Positions 34,554 to 44,455 are shown, counted from the stretch's first letter. The stretch is 64,000 nucleotides of DNA from Anaerotignum sp. (GCF_030625865.1 NZ_DAOUQB010000011.1:1-64000); one strand, 5' to 3'. The notes: a model not told the origin generated them from the letters alone. Translations and numbers: made by a program.

Positions 34554-34738
34554 ATGCACAATAGTGGTAATTTTTTCTTTTTATTTGCTCTCTGTGTCAA
34601 TTTAATGCCCCATCTCAATTTCATATTTTATATATGTAAAACAGATGGGGTAAACGGCAGTTTGTGCAGTACCGTTCCTGCACTTTAAAATAAAGGATAC
34701 TAGAAACTAACACTAAACTATTGTAAGGGGGACTTTAA

Positions 34739-37381
34739 ATGTCAGCTGAAAAGAAAAAAGATGCAGCCACTGTAACAAAAAGACCTGAAGTTGTAAACAA
34801 CGTCGAAACCTTAAAGCACAGAATTGCTGAGGTAAAAGAGGCACAGAAAAAATTTGCTACCTATACACAAGAACAGGTAGACAAAATATTCTTGGCAGCG
34901 TGTACTGCAGCTAACAAGAACAGAATTCCTTTGGCACGTTTGGCGGTAGAAGAAACAAAAATGGGTGTCGTTGAGGATAAGGTTATTAAAAACCACTTTG
35001 CTTCCGAATATATTTATAATGCATACAAAAATTCTCAGACATGTGGTGTCTTAGAAGAAGATCCTGCTTTTGGCATTAAGAAAATTTATGAACCTATCGG
35101 TGTTATTGCGGCAGTTGTTCCTACAACAAACCCTACATCCACTGCAATTTTTAAATGCTTGATCTGTTTAAAAACAAGAAATGGTATGATCTTTTCCCCT
35201 CACCCTTCAGCAAAGAAATGTACAATTGCTGCAGTTAAGACGGTATTGGATGCAGCTGTTGCGGCTGGTGCACCTGAAGGAATCCTTGCTTGGATTGATG
35301 AGCCCTCCATTGAATTGTCTGTTGAGGTAATGAAGGATGCAGATATGGTATTGGCTACTGGTGGTCCTGGAATGGTTAAATCTGCTTACTCCTCAGGAAA
35401 ACCTGCTGTTGGTGTAGGTAATGGTAATACACCTGCATTGATTGATGAATCAGCAGATATCATAATGGCGGTTAACTCTGTAATACACTCCAAGACATTT
35501 GATAATGGTACAATTTGTGCTTGCGAACAGTCTGTAGTTATTGTGGATAAAGTATATGAAAAGTGTAAAAAAGAATTTCTTGAAAGAGGCTGCTATTTCT
35601 TGAATGAGGAAGAAAAAGAAAAAGTTCGTAGAGTTATTTTAAATGCAGCTGGAAATATCAATGCTCAAATCGTTGGGCGTAGTCCTATTCAGATTGCTCA
35701 ATTGGCAGGATTTGAGTGTCCTAAAGATGCTAAAGTTCTCATTGGTGAAGTTACAGAGGTTGATGTTTCAAAAGAGCCTTTTGCTCATGAAAAACTTTCT
35801 ACAATTCTTGCTATGTATCGTGGTAATACATTTGAAGAAGCTTTGGATATCGCAGACAGATTGATTCTTGATGGTGGTGTTGGGCATACATCCGTACTAT
35901 ATGCTGATCCGGTTAAGGTTCCTGATAAAATCAAAAAATTTGAAGAAAGAATGAAAACTTGCCGTATCTTAATCAATACTCCATCATCTCAGGGTGGTAT
36001 CGGCGATCTTTATAACTTTAGACTTCTTCCTTCTCTTACTTTGGGTTGTGGTTCTTGGGCAGGCAACGCTGTATCTCACAACGTTGGTATTTCGGAATTA
36101 GTCAATATCAAAACTGTAGCTGAGAGGAGAGAAAACATGCTGTGGCTTAGAACTCCTGAGAAGGTATACTTTAAGAAAGGATGCACACCTGTTGCATTAA
36201 AAGAATTAAAGGAAGTATATAACAAAAAGAAAGCATTTATTGTAACTGATAGTTTCTTATACAAAAATGGATACACAAAATCTGTAACAGATCAGTTGGA
36301 TGAAATGGGTATTCAGCACCATGTATTCTTCGAGGTAACTCCCGATCCTACTTTGCCTTGTGCACAAGCCGGTGCTGCTGCACTGAAGGAATTTGAGCCT
36401 GACGTAATCATCGCAATCGGCGGCGGTTCCGCAATGGATGCTGCGAAAATCATGTGGATCATGTATGAACATCCCGAAGCTGACTTTGCTGATTTGGCAA
36501 TGCGTTTCATGGATATTAGAAAGAGAGTATTCGTATTCCCTAAGATGGGCGTAAAGGCAATGATGGTATGTATCGCAACATCTTCCGGTACTGGTTCCGA
36601 GGTTACACCTTTTGCCATCATTACAGATCCTTCCACACAGACAAAATACTCTATCGCTGACTATGCATTGTTGCCTACAATGGCAATCAGTGATGCAGAT
36701 ATGATGATGGATCAGCCTAAAGGCTTAACATCTTCTTCCGGTATCGATGTATTGACTCATGCACTTGAAGCATATGTATCTATGCTTGCTACGGATTATA
36801 CAGATGGTTTAGCTTTAAAAGCTGCGAAGCTGGTATTTGATTTCTTGCCTAGAGCTTACAAATTCGGCCGTGATGATATAGAAGCACGTGAAAGAATGGC
36901 GAATGCTTCCACAATCGCTGGTATGGCATTTGCGAATGCGTTCTTGGGTGTTTGCCACTCCATGGCACATAAGCTTGGTGCACATCACCATGTACAGCAC
37001 GGTGTTGCCAATGCATTGTTGATCACTGAAGTAATTAAATATAACTCGGCTGAAGTTCCTAAAAAGATGGGTACATTCCCTCAATATCAGTATCCTCATG
37101 CTCGTGCTCGTTATGCTGAGGTTGCTACATACTTGGGACTTCCCGGCAAGACAGATGAAGAAAAAGTGGATAGCCTGATTGCTAAAATTGAAGAATTGAA
37201 GGCGACTGTTGGTATCGCAAGTTCTATCAAAGAACATGGCGTTGACGAAAAAGCATTCTTGGATAAACTGGATGTTATGTGTGAAGAAGCATTCGATGAC
37301 CAGTGTACAGGAAGCAACCCTAGATATCCTTTGATGAGCGAAATCAGAGAAATGTATTTGTCCGCTTACTACGGCAAATAA
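34739..37381 (+). CDS. adhE: Bifunctional acetaldehyde-CoA / alcohol dehydrogenase
   Basis: 880 residues, the usual AdhE length. The N-terminal CoA-dependent aldehyde dehydrogenase (about 20-440) has the catalytic Cys in FDNGTICACEQS near 260. The C-terminal iron-dependent alcohol dehydrogenase (about 470-870) has GGGSAMDAAK and the metal His residues in TSSGIDVLTHALEAY and GVCHSMAHKLGAHHHVQHG. It turns acetyl-CoA to ethanol while recycling NADH and forms spirosomes in other bacteria. TAAGGGGGACTTTAA precedes ATG. Codon use looks like a highly expressed gene. Confidence 0.97.
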   Translation: MSAEKKKDAATVTKRPEVVNNVETLKHRIAEVKEAQKKFATYTQEQVDKIFLAACTAANKNRIPLARLAVEETKMGVVEDKVIKNHFASEYIYNAYKNSQTCGVLEEDPAFGIKKIYEPIGVIAAVVPTTNPTSTAIFKCLICLKTRNGMIFSPHPSAKKCTIAAVKTVLDAAVAAGAPEGILAWIDEPSIELSVEVMKDADMVLATGGPGMVKSAYSSGKPAVGVGNGNTPALIDESADIIMAVNSVIHSKTFDNGTICACEQSVVIVDKVYEKCKKEFLERGCYFLNEEEKEKVRRVILNAAGNINAQIVGRSPIQIAQLAGFECPKDAKVLIGEVTEVDVSKEPFAHEKLSTILAMYRGNTFEEALDIADRLILDGGVGHTSVLYADPVKVPDKIKKFEERMKTCRILINTPSSQGGIGDLYNFRLLPSLTLGCGSWAGNAVSHNVGISELVNIKTVAERRENMLWLRTPEKVYFKKGCTPVALKELKEVYNKKKAFIVTDSFLYKNGYTKSVTDQLDEMGIQHHVFFEVTPDPTLPCAQAGAAALKEFEPDVIIAIGGGSAMDAAKIMWIMYEHPEADFADLAMRFMDIRKRVFVFPKMGVKAMMVCIATSSGTGSEVTPFAIITDPSTQTKYSIADYALLPTMAISDADMMMDQPKGLTSSSGIDVLTHALEAYVSMLATDYTDGLALKAAKLVFDFLPRAYKFGRDDIEARERMANASTIAGMAFANAFLGVCHSMAHKLGAHHHVQHGVANALLITEVIKYNSAEVPKKMGTFPQYQYPHARARYAEVATYLGLPGKTDEEKVDSLIAKIEELKATVGIASSIKEHGVDEKAFLDKLDVMCEEAFDDQCTGSNPRYPLMSEIREMYLSAYYGK

Positions 37382-37402
37382 TCAACATACTCCCATATTA
37401 AT

Positions 37403-37431
37403 AAAGGCCGCATAGAGATATGCGGTCTTTA
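37403..37431 (+). terminator. Terminator after adhE
   Basis: AAAGGCCGCATA pairs with TATGCGGTCTTT; the T-run is short. Confidence 0.6.
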
Positions 37432-37592
37432 AATTGAAACCAAAGGCTTCCCACATTTATTCTTAGAAAATTTTCTCTTTGGTCTCATATGATAATATTG
37501 AATTATTAGACTCATTCTTTTTAATAGAACTTAAAAAACAATGTTACCCTTTAAAATAAATTTAGCCAACATGATATAGTCAAATAATGGAT

Positions 37593-37630
37593 AAAAAACG
37601 GATTACAACGTCTAGGTTGTAATCCGTTTT
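37593..37630 (-). terminator. Terminator of the DEAD-box helicase gene
   Basis: A 15-bp perfect stem AAAACGGATTACAAC / GTTGTAATCCGTTTT. Read on the minus strand it is followed by TT and lies directly after the helicase stop. Confidence 0.85.
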
Positions 37631-37642
37631 GAAAATCAGAGA

Positions 37643-39259
37643 TTATTTTCTTTTTCCTTTTTCTTTTTTTGCGATTTCCATATGAATTCGTTTGTTTTTA
37701 ATTTTTGCGTTTTTCATACCCACAAGGACATCTTTTACATAATCCTTTGGAATATCCACAAAGGTATAGTCATCATAAAGGTCAATGGCGCCTAAGACTT
37801 TACCGGGCACGCCGGATTCATTTGCAATGGCACCAACGATATCCTTGGCGCGAATTTTGTTTTTCTTACCAGCGTTAATAAACATACGCACCATTTTTTC
37901 ATGATCGCCGCCGTAGAATTCTGTTCCGCCTAAATTTATGTCATCCAAAACATCCAATTCGTCTACATTAACATCAGCAAGGTGATTTTTCAATAATGCT
38001 GCTGCAATATCAATGGCAGTATAATCCTCTTCCATAAGACGATCTACTAGATTAACATATTTTGTTAAATGTCCGTCGTTTATAATTTCTTTTAATTTTT
38101 CTAAGAAGATGTTGGTTTTCATTTCTTCTACATCGCTTAATGTAGGCAGTTTTTGCTGGGCAATTTTTGTTTTTGTATAGCGCATGATATCCCGCAGCTT
38201 ATAAATTTCTTTGCCAACGCAGAATGTGAATGCTTTTCCCGCTTTTCCTGCGCGGCCTGTACGTCCGATACGGTGTACATAATATTCTTCATCTTGAGGA
38301 ACGTCATAGTTGAAAACAACATCAATGTCATCAACGTCAATCCCTCTTGCCGCAACGTCAGTTGCAACCAGGATTTCAATGGTTCCATTACGGAATTTTT
38401 GCATAACTTTATCACGCTGAGGCTGTTTTAAATCCCCATGAAGGCCTTCTGCAAAGTAGCCACGACCTTGAAGAAGTTCTACTAAATCGTCAACACGTTT
38501 TTTTGTATTACAAAATACCATTGCCAAATGGGGATCATATACATCAATGATACGGGTCAAAGCGTCGAGCTTTGTTTTTTCCTTTACATCGAAGTATGCT
38601 TGTTCAATATTTGGAACTGTTAATTCTTTACGCACTACCTTAACAAACTCCGGATTTTTTAAGAATCTTCTGGTAATATCCAGAATTTCGGGAGATAAGG
38701 TGGCTGAGAACAGTAGGGTCTGATGTTCTTCGGGGATTTTGGTCAAGATTAATTCGATATCCTCCCGAAAGCCCATATCCAGCATTTCATCGGCTTCGTC
38801 TAAAACCATCATTTGTACTGTTTCCATTTTTAAAGTACGACGACGCATATGATCCATGACGCGGCCGGGTGTACCGATCACTACCTGGGCACCTTTTTTT
38901 AATGCAGCAATCTGTCTGTCGATAGGTTGTCCGCCGTAGATTGGTAAAACACGAATATTCTCTTTATATTTCAAAAGTTTTCTGAATTCTTCACTAACCT
39001 GTATTGCTAATTCTCTGGTTGGGCAGAGAATCAATGCCTGTAAACGCTTATCATTTGGGTTTACACGTTCTAAGCAGGGGATACCAAAGGCTGCTGTTTT
39101 GCCGGTACCTGTTTGAGATTGACCGATTACGTCCCTGCCTTCTTTTACTACACTAATTGCCATAGACTGAATGGGTGTTGCTTCTTCAAACCCCATATCC
39201 AATACAGCTTGACAGATTTCTGGGGATAAGTCCATGTCTTGAAATTTTAAATGTTCCAT
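37643..39259 (-). CDS. DEAD-box RNA helicase (CshA/DeaD type)
   Basis: 538 residues. All helicase motifs are present: Q-motif region FEEATPIQSMAI, SQTGTGKTAAFG near 50, PTRELAIQ, LDEADEMLDMG, SATLS, ATDVAARGIDV and HRIGRTGRAGK. A C-terminal DbpA RNA-binding domain (about 460-530) ends in a basic tail. It unwinds RNA in cold adaptation, ribosome assembly and mRNA decay. About 210 bases separate its promoter from the ATG, a leader length typical of cold-shock genes. It is divergent from uppP. Confidence 0.9.
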   Translation of the reverse strand: MEHLKFQDMDLSPEICQAVLDMGFEEATPIQSMAISVVKEGRDVIGQSQTGTGKTAAFGIPCLERVNPNDKRLQALILCPTRELAIQVSEEFRKLLKYKENIRVLPIYGGQPIDRQIAALKKGAQVVIGTPGRVMDHMRRRTLKMETVQMMVLDEADEMLDMGFREDIELILTKIPEEHQTLLFSATLSPEILDITRRFLKNPEFVKVVRKELTVPNIEQAYFDVKEKTKLDALTRIIDVYDPHLAMVFCNTKKRVDDLVELLQGRGYFAEGLHGDLKQPQRDKVMQKFRNGTIEILVATDVAARGIDVDDIDVVFNYDVPQDEEYYVHRIGRTGRAGKAGKAFTFCVGKEIYKLRDIMRYTKTKIAQQKLPTLSDVEEMKTNIFLEKLKEIINDGHLTKYVNLVDRLMEEDYTAIDIAAALLKNHLADVNVDELDVLDDINLGGTEFYGGDHEKMVRMFINAGKKNKIRAKDIVGAIANESGVPGKVLGAIDLYDDYTFVDIPKDYVKDVLVGMKNAKIKNKRIHMEIAKKEKGKRK

Positions 39260-39471
39260 TCTTTGTTTCCTTTCTTCTTTCCTGAGCCGAAGAGAACTAC
39301 AAAAAAGGAAATTGCTTGTCAGAGGAAATCCTCCACGTTTTCTTTCGACTGCTTAATTAACTTTAAGTGCTTTCGCAAATGGCATATTCTTAAGATTTTT
39401 TAAATATACCTGTTTATATCCCTTTTAAAGCACTGTTTTTCCAATAGGGTTCAACAAAAACCATACGCTAT

Positions 39472-39523
39472 ATATTAACAAGGAAAAATAGTAATTGCAA
39501 GGGGCAATTGTCTGTTATATAAT
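39472..39523. promoter_or_regulatory. Back-to-back promoters sharing one -35 hexamer
   Basis: TTGCAA at 39495-39500 is its own reverse complement. On the plus strand it pairs with TATAAT (39518-39523) at 17 bases. On the minus strand it pairs with TAATAT (39477-39472), also at 17 bases. The plus promoter serves uppP and the minus promoter the helicase. Both fits come from sequence only. Confidence 0.6.
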
Positions 39524-39574
39524 GAATTGTTACTAATATACAAGAAATACTCAGAAATAGGAGGAATTTTGATA

Positions 39575-40372
39575 ATGCAGATATTTGAAGCTATTATTTT
39601 GGGCTTAGTCCAAGGGCTGACAGAGTTTTTGCCGGTTAGCAGTTCCGGACATTTGGTGCTCTTTGAGAACCTTTTTGGCATACATGAAGCAACACAGGCG
39701 TTCTCTATTTTACTGCATGTAGCAACATTGGTTGCGGTATTTGTCTATTACTGGAAAGATATTTGGGCGTTGATATGCCATCCTTTTCAGCGTACAACAG
39801 CACTTTTGATTGCCGGTACAATTCCTACTGTGATTATAGCATTGTTATTTAATGATACTTTTGATGCTATTTTCGGCGCTGGAAAATTTATTGGTTTCAA
39901 CTTCATTTTTACCGGATTAATTCTTCTTTATGCAGATAGTTGCAAAGGTGGAAGAAAGAAAATTCGCAATATGTCTATTTTTGATTCTTTGATTGTAGGG
40001 ACGATGCAAGGTGTTGCTATTTTACCGGCAATCTCCCGCTCGGGTATGACCATCAGTGCGTCCTTGGCTAGAAATGTAGACCGTGAAAATGCCGCAAGAT
40101 TTTCTTTTTTACTTTCTATACCTGCGATATTAGGCGGTATGGTGCTTACGGTGAAGGATATGATAACTGGTGAAGTTGCTTTAACGGAGGCTTTTGGTAT
40201 ATTGCCTATGATAGCAGGATTTATTGCGGCAGCGGTTTCCGGTTATTTTGCTATTCGTTTTATGGTAGACATTATTAAAAAAGGTAAGCTGAAATGGTTT
40301 TCCGTTTACGTTTTTATTTTAGGTGGTATATTAATTACAGATCAGTTGTTTTTACATATGATTGTAAAGTGA
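39575..40372 (+). CDS. uppP: Undecaprenyl-diphosphatase (UppP/BacA)
   Basis: 265 residues with about eight helices. The active-site segments are clear: GLVQGLTEFLPVSSSGHLVL at the start and AILPAISRSGMTISASL near 155. It dephosphorylates undecaprenyl pyrophosphate to recycle the lipid carrier for peptidoglycan, and overproduction gives bacitracin resistance in other species. ATG 39575 sits 10 bases after AGGAGG; TTG 39569 is an alternative. Confidence 0.93.
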   Translation: MQIFEAIILGLVQGLTEFLPVSSSGHLVLFENLFGIHEATQAFSILLHVATLVAVFVYYWKDIWALICHPFQRTTALLIAGTIPTVIIALLFNDTFDAIFGAGKFIGFNFIFTGLILLYADSCKGGRKKIRNMSIFDSLIVGTMQGVAILPAISRSGMTISASLARNVDRENAARFSFLLSIPAILGGMVLTVKDMITGEVALTEAFGILPMIAGFIAAAVSGYFAIRFMVDIIKKGKLKWFSVYVFILGGILITDQLFLHMIVK

Positions 40373-40491
40373 TTTGTTTTTTTTGAAACCAGAAAAAAGT
40401 GATTTAATTAGCGGAGGGCAATATAATTGTAAACAACGTGATATTTTGATATATTTAATAGTATTATTGAACAGTAGAAGGAGGGGGGCAT

Positions 40492-41196
40492 ATGATCCTG
40501 AAACAAATTTTTCTGGAAGAATCTATACTTGGGCTTCAGGGAAATGTGGAATTTATATTTCGCATAATTGTGGCTTGTATTTGTGGGGGTATTGTTGGCT
40601 ATGAAAGAACAAGACGCCGTAAAGAAGCGGGGATTCGTACCCATGTTATTGTTGCAGTAGGTGCAACATTAATGATGATTGTTTCAAAATATGGCTTTTA
40701 TGATGTGCTTTCCACCTCAGGTATAGGGGTAGATGTATCAAGAATTGCATCCAATGTTATTACGGGGATATCTTTTCTTGGAGCAGGGGTTATTTTTGTA
40801 AAAAATATTTCTATTAAAGGATTAACTACTGCTGCTGGGCTTTGGGCAATGGCGGGCATAGGCTTAGCCATTGGTGCCGGTATGTATTCCATAGGCATTT
40901 TTACTACGATATTTATTCCCGTTATTCAAATTTTGCTTCATAGCAGTTTAAATAAACAAGAGCCTAATTATGATGATACAGTTTTAATTACTTTTTATCA
41001 TATTCCTTCGGAAATTGATTCTATTAAAAAGGCATTAAAAGACAAAAAGATTGAAATTATGCATATGGAGTTGGAAAAAAATCCGGATGGTACGGCTACC
41101 GTTGTTTTGGATGTAACAAGGGACACTATGGTTACTTGTACAGATTTGACTAGTATTTTGTCAGATAACCCATTGGTAAAGAGTTTTAAAATATAA
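40492..41196 (+). CDS. MgtC/SapB family membrane protein
   Basis: 234 residues. The N-terminal MgtC domain has four or five helices (FRIIVACICGGIVGYERTRR, GIRTHVIVAVGATLMMIVSK, GISFLGAGVIFVKN) and a C-terminal soluble ACT-like domain (about 155-234). Family members regulate membrane potential or magnesium homeostasis. GAAGGAGGGGGCAT precedes the start. It is separated from spoVA by a terminator. Confidence 0.9.
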   Translation: MILKQIFLEESILGLQGNVEFIFRIIVACICGGIVGYERTRRRKEAGIRTHVIVAVGATLMMIVSKYGFYDVLSTSGIGVDVSRIASNVITGISFLGAGVIFVKNISIKGLTTAAGLWAMAGIGLAIGAGMYSIGIFTTIFIPVIQILLHSSLNKQEPNYDDTVLITFYHIPSEIDSIKKALKDKKIEIMHMELEKNPDGTATVVLDVTRDTMVTCTDLTSILSDNPLVKSFKI

Positions 41197-41233
41197 GAAA
41201 TTAGAGAATGAATTTTCTAAAAGACTGCATAAT

Positions 41234-41273
41234 AACCCAAGACAGGAGAAATCTGTTTTGGGTTTCTTTTTTT
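41234..41273 (+). terminator. Terminator after mgtC-like gene
   Basis: AACCCAAGACAG pairs with CTGTTTTGGGTT (one G-T), then TCTTTTTTT. Confidence 0.8.
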
Positions 41274-41305
41274 GTATAAAATAGGTTCCTTTAGGAGGTG
41301 TGAAA

Positions 41306-41932
41306 ATGGATATTTATATCAAGCCTATGGAAAAGGCGCAGGTGATCGGTAGGAAGCTCGTTTATTTAAAAGATGTGGGAGAGGTCTATATTGGCGGACA
41401 AACAAAGGGGGAAATTGAATCAATTGTTGTTTTTCAAATACCTGAGGATAAAGATGAAACCTATCTTATCTCGGTTTTGGATATTATACGTGCCATTAAT
41501 CATCAATACCCCGATGCTACTGTTACAAATGTTGGAGAGATGGATATTTTGGTGGAGTATCATCAAAAGGAAAAGAAAGAAAATAAAGGTGTTGAGTTAT
41601 TAAAGGTATTTTTCGTTTGCGTCGTTTTGTTTGCGGGGGCATCAACTACGATTATGTGTTTTCATACTGATACACAGGTACCGTTAATTTTTCAAAATTA
41701 CTATTATATGTTTTTTGGTGAAAATGTGGATATGCCGGCCATTTTATCCATACCGTATTCCGTTGGGTTGGCTGTTGGCGTTTTAGTATTCTTTAATCAT
41801 TTTTCCAAATTTAAAGTTACCGATGATCCCACACCCATTGAGGTTGAAATGACTACCTATGAAAAAGAAACAAATGCAAGTGTTGTGGATAAACTGAACA
41901 AGAAAAATGCTAAGGAGGGAAAAGAAAAATGA
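41306..41932 (+). CDS. spoVAA: Stage V sporulation protein AA
   Basis: 208 residues. Cytosolic or soluble N-terminal half to about 100 (MDIYIKPMEKAQVIGRKLVY), then two helices (LLKVFFVCVVLFAGASTTIM and IPYSVGLAVGVLVFFNHF). It is part of the SpoVA channel that moves dipicolinic acid into the forespore and out during germination. AGGAGGTGTGAAA precedes ATG. Overlaps spoVAB. Confidence 0.9.
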   Translation: MDIYIKPMEKAQVIGRKLVYLKDVGEVYIGGQTKGEIESIVVFQIPEDKDETYLISVLDIIRAINHQYPDATVTNVGEMDILVEYHQKEKKENKGVELLKVFFVCVVLFAGASTTIMCFHTDTQVPLIFQNYYYMFFGENVDMPAILSIPYSVGLAVGVLVFFNHFSKFKVTDDPTPIEVEMTTYEKETNASVVDKLNKKNAKEGKEK

Positions 41933-42354
41933 TGGCCAAGGCATTAATGATTATCATTGGTTTTTCCTCAGGGGCAGGAATTGCGGCAGGTGTTTTTGCT
42001 TTCATTGCAGCCATTGGCATTGTGCCTCGCATGGCACAAAGAAGTAAGACGGAAAAGTATATTCCCCTATATGAAGATATGATTTTATTGGGTGGACTTT
42101 TTGCTGCTACAGCCATGTTTGTTGACTATCGCCTTCCTCGAATTCCCATATTGGCGGGGGGATATGCCCTTTGCATTGGAATCTTTGTGGGTGTCTTGGC
42201 AGTGGCGCTGGCGGAAGTTTTAAACGTAATGCCAATTTTGTTGCGAAGAGGCAGAATTACAAAAGGACTTCCTTGGCTATTGCTAAGTTTTGTGTTGGGC
42301 AAGGTAGTGGGATCTTTAATATATTTTTACGTAGATGGATTTTATGTAGTTTAA
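41929..42354 (+). CDS. spoVAB: Stage V sporulation protein AB
   Basis: 141 residues with about four helices and the short family motif GAGIAAGVFAFIAAIGIVPR. Start overlaps the spoVAA stop; ATG 41929 or 41932. It works with SpoVAA in dipicolinate transport. A 209-base gap follows with a CCCCC-AGAAA-GGGGG hairpin (42461-42475) and no gene. Confidence 0.9.
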   Translation: MMAKALMIIIGFSSGAGIAAGVFAFIAAIGIVPRMAQRSKTEKYIPLYEDMILLGGLFAATAMFVDYRLPRIPILAGGYALCIGIFVGVLAVALAEVLNVMPILLRRGRITKGLPWLLLSFVLGKVVGSLIYFYVDGFYVV

Positions 42355-42563
42355 AACGATAGGCTGTGAAAACCGTTGGGAATAAAAATTCTTAGAAAGT
42401 TCTCTGTAGGCTTTTATTTTTATTATAAGGTAATTATAAAACGCAGTAATTGTATATTTCCCCCCAGAAAGGGGGAGCTGCAATGAAAAAGTATTTTTTT
42501 TATATACTTGAAAATACTAAGTTTTGATATAGTTAGGCAAGATTTTATGAAGGAGGTCGTTAG

Positions 42564-43010
42564 ATGGACACAAGTAAACGTGCCAAACAGGAATACGACC
42601 AAATGGTAAAAAAAGCATCACCAAACAGTCCGATTTTTACGAATTGTTTAAAGGCTTTTTTTTCCGGAGGTCTCATTTGTGGTTTTGGTCAGTTATTGTT
42701 AGATTACTTTAGCAAAACAAATTCTCAGGAGGATGCGGCATTGCTGGTATCTGTAACCCTGATTGCCATTTCAGCTATTTTAACTGGCTTTGGTTTATAT
42801 GAAAAATTGGGTAAGCATTGCGGTGCAGGTACGATTATTCCCATAACAGGCTTTGCAAATTCTGTTGTTTCACCAGCAATTGAATTTAAGAAAGAGGGTT
42901 TGATTTTTGGTACTGGGGCAAAGATGTTTATATTAGCAGGGCCGGTTATTGTTTATGGAACGTTTACATCTATGATTGTAGGTTTAATATATTATTTTGT
43001 GGGCAGGTGA
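42564..43010 (+). CDS. spoVAC: Stage V sporulation protein AC
   Basis: 148 residues with four helices (FFSGGLICGFGQLLLDYF, HCGAGTIIPITGFANSVV, TGAKMFILAGPVIVYGTF). In Bacillus this subunit is a mechanosensitive channel component of the DPA pore. ATG follows GAAGGAGGTCGTTAG. Paralogous to SpoVAE, two genes away. Confidence 0.95.
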   Translation: MDTSKRAKQEYDQMVKKASPNSPIFTNCLKAFFSGGLICGFGQLLLDYFSKTNSQEDAALLVSVTLIAISAILTGFGLYEKLGKHCGAGTIIPITGFANSVVSPAIEFKKEGLIFGTGAKMFILAGPVIVYGTFTSMIVGLIYYFVGR

Positions 43011-43017
43011 TGAAAGA

Positions 43018-44049
43018 ATGGGTGTAAAAAAAATTGGAAAACAAACGGTTCGCTTGAGTGAAGGTGTTCGTATTTTGGCGGCAGCATCTACTGTTAGCAA
43101 AAAAGAGGGCGAGGGTCCTTTGGGTAAATATTTCGACAAAATCGTCGAGGATTCTACGTTTGGTGAGAAAAGCTGGGAACTGGCAGAGAGTCGTTTTATT
43201 CGAGAGAATATGGAGCTTGTGGTGCAAAAAGCAGGTTTAAAGATGAACGATATGGATTACCTGCTTTGCGGAGATCTGTTAAACCAATGTACTGCTTCGA
43301 CCTTTGGTATTATGGATTTTCAAATTCCTTTTTTTGGTCTATATGGCGCTTGCTCAACAATGGGTGAGTCCATGTGTTTAGGAGCCATGCTAATTGATGG
43401 TGGGTTTGCAAACCATACGTTAGTGGGAGCCTCCAGCCATTTTTGTGGTGCAGAGAAACAGTTTCGCGCTCCCTTATCTTTGGGAAATCAAAGGCCGCCT
43501 TCTGCTACATGGACAGTAACGGGAGACGGGGCGGTTGTTTTAGGAAAGAAGGGGAACTTCCCTTGTATCACAGAAATCACCACAGGGAAAATTATGGATA
43601 TGGGAGTTACCGATGCAAACAACATGGGAGCTGCCATGGCACCAGCGGCTGTTGATGTATTGATAAATAATTTTCAGGATACAGGAAGAAAACCTCAAGA
43701 TTATGATGTAATTGCCACGGGAGATTTGGGAGAGATTGGCCGTGGTTTGGTAGTAGATTTGATGAAAAAAGAAGGATTTACCATGGATGGGCGGTTTACC
43801 GACTGTGGTATTGAGATTTTTGATAAAAACACTCAGGATACGCATAGTGGTGGAAGTGGATGCGCATGCTCCGCAGTTACATTTTGTGCACATTTCTATC
43901 CCAGGTTAATGTCGGGAGAAATTGGCAGTATGCTTTTTATTCCTACTGGAGCCTTGCTTAGCACAACTTCCTCACAGCAAGGGCAAAATATTCCGGGGAT
44001 TGCCCATGGCGTTGTTATTGAGGGGTGTGGCGAAAAGGAGGATAAATAA
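43018..44049 (+). CDS. spoVAD: Stage V sporulation protein AD
   Basis: 343 residues of a thiolase-like fold that binds dipicolinic acid (GACSTMGESMCLGAMLIDGG, SHFCGAEKQFRAPLSLGNQR, GDGAVVLGKKG, DTHSGGSGCACSAVTFCAHF). The start at 43018 follows the spoVAC stop closely. It supplies the cytosolic DPA-binding plug of the channel. The stop overlaps the spoVAE start (one base). Confidence 0.96.
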   Translation: MGVKKIGKQTVRLSEGVRILAAASTVSKKEGEGPLGKYFDKIVEDSTFGEKSWELAESRFIRENMELVVQKAGLKMNDMDYLLCGDLLNQCTASTFGIMDFQIPFFGLYGACSTMGESMCLGAMLIDGGFANHTLVGASSHFCGAEKQFRAPLSLGNQRPPSATWTVTGDGAVVLGKKGNFPCITEITTGKIMDMGVTDANNMGAAMAPAAVDVLINNFQDTGRKPQDYDVIATGDLGEIGRGLVVDLMKKEGFTMDGRFTDCGIEIFDKNTQDTHSGGSGCACSAVTFCAHFYPRLMSGEIGSMLFIPTGALLSTTSSQQGQNIPGIAHGVVIEGCGEKEDK

Positions 44050-44405
44050 TGGTTTCTTTTTTAAAAGCCTTTCTTGTAGGCGGACTTCTTTGTGTGATTG
44101 GACAAATTTTAATTGATAAAACAAAGTTGACTTCCGGAAGAATTTTAGTGATATATGTTTGCTTGGGATGTATTTTAGGCGGCTTTGGTATTTATCAGCC
44201 TCTGAAAGATTTTGCAGGTGCCGGAGCTACAGTACCTTTGACTGGTTTTGGTTATCGCTTGGCAGATGGAGTTATGAAAGAAGTCGACTCTTCGGGTGTT
44301 TTGGGGATTTTTACAGGAGGAATGAAAGCAGCAGCGGGTGGCGTAACGGCGGCAGTGGTGTTTGCCTTCCTTGTTGCGCTGGTTGCAAATCCTAAGGAAA
44401 AGTAA
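44049..44405 (+). CDS. spoVAE: Stage V sporulation protein AE
   Basis: 118 residues, four helices, similar to SpoVAC (FLVGGLLCVIGQILIDKT, GAGATVPLTGFGYRLADGV). Last gene of the channel operon, ended by a strong terminator. SpoVAEa and SpoVAF are not present here. Confidence 0.95.
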   Translation: MVSFLKAFLVGGLLCVIGQILIDKTKLTSGRILVIYVCLGCILGGFGIYQPLKDFAGAGATVPLTGFGYRLADGVMKEVDSSGVLGIFTGGMKAAAGGVTAAVVFAFLVALVANPKEK

Positions 44406-44455
44406 ATTGTATTTGTGAAGTCTTATCCGTAAGATAAGGCTTTGTTGTGGAAAAG

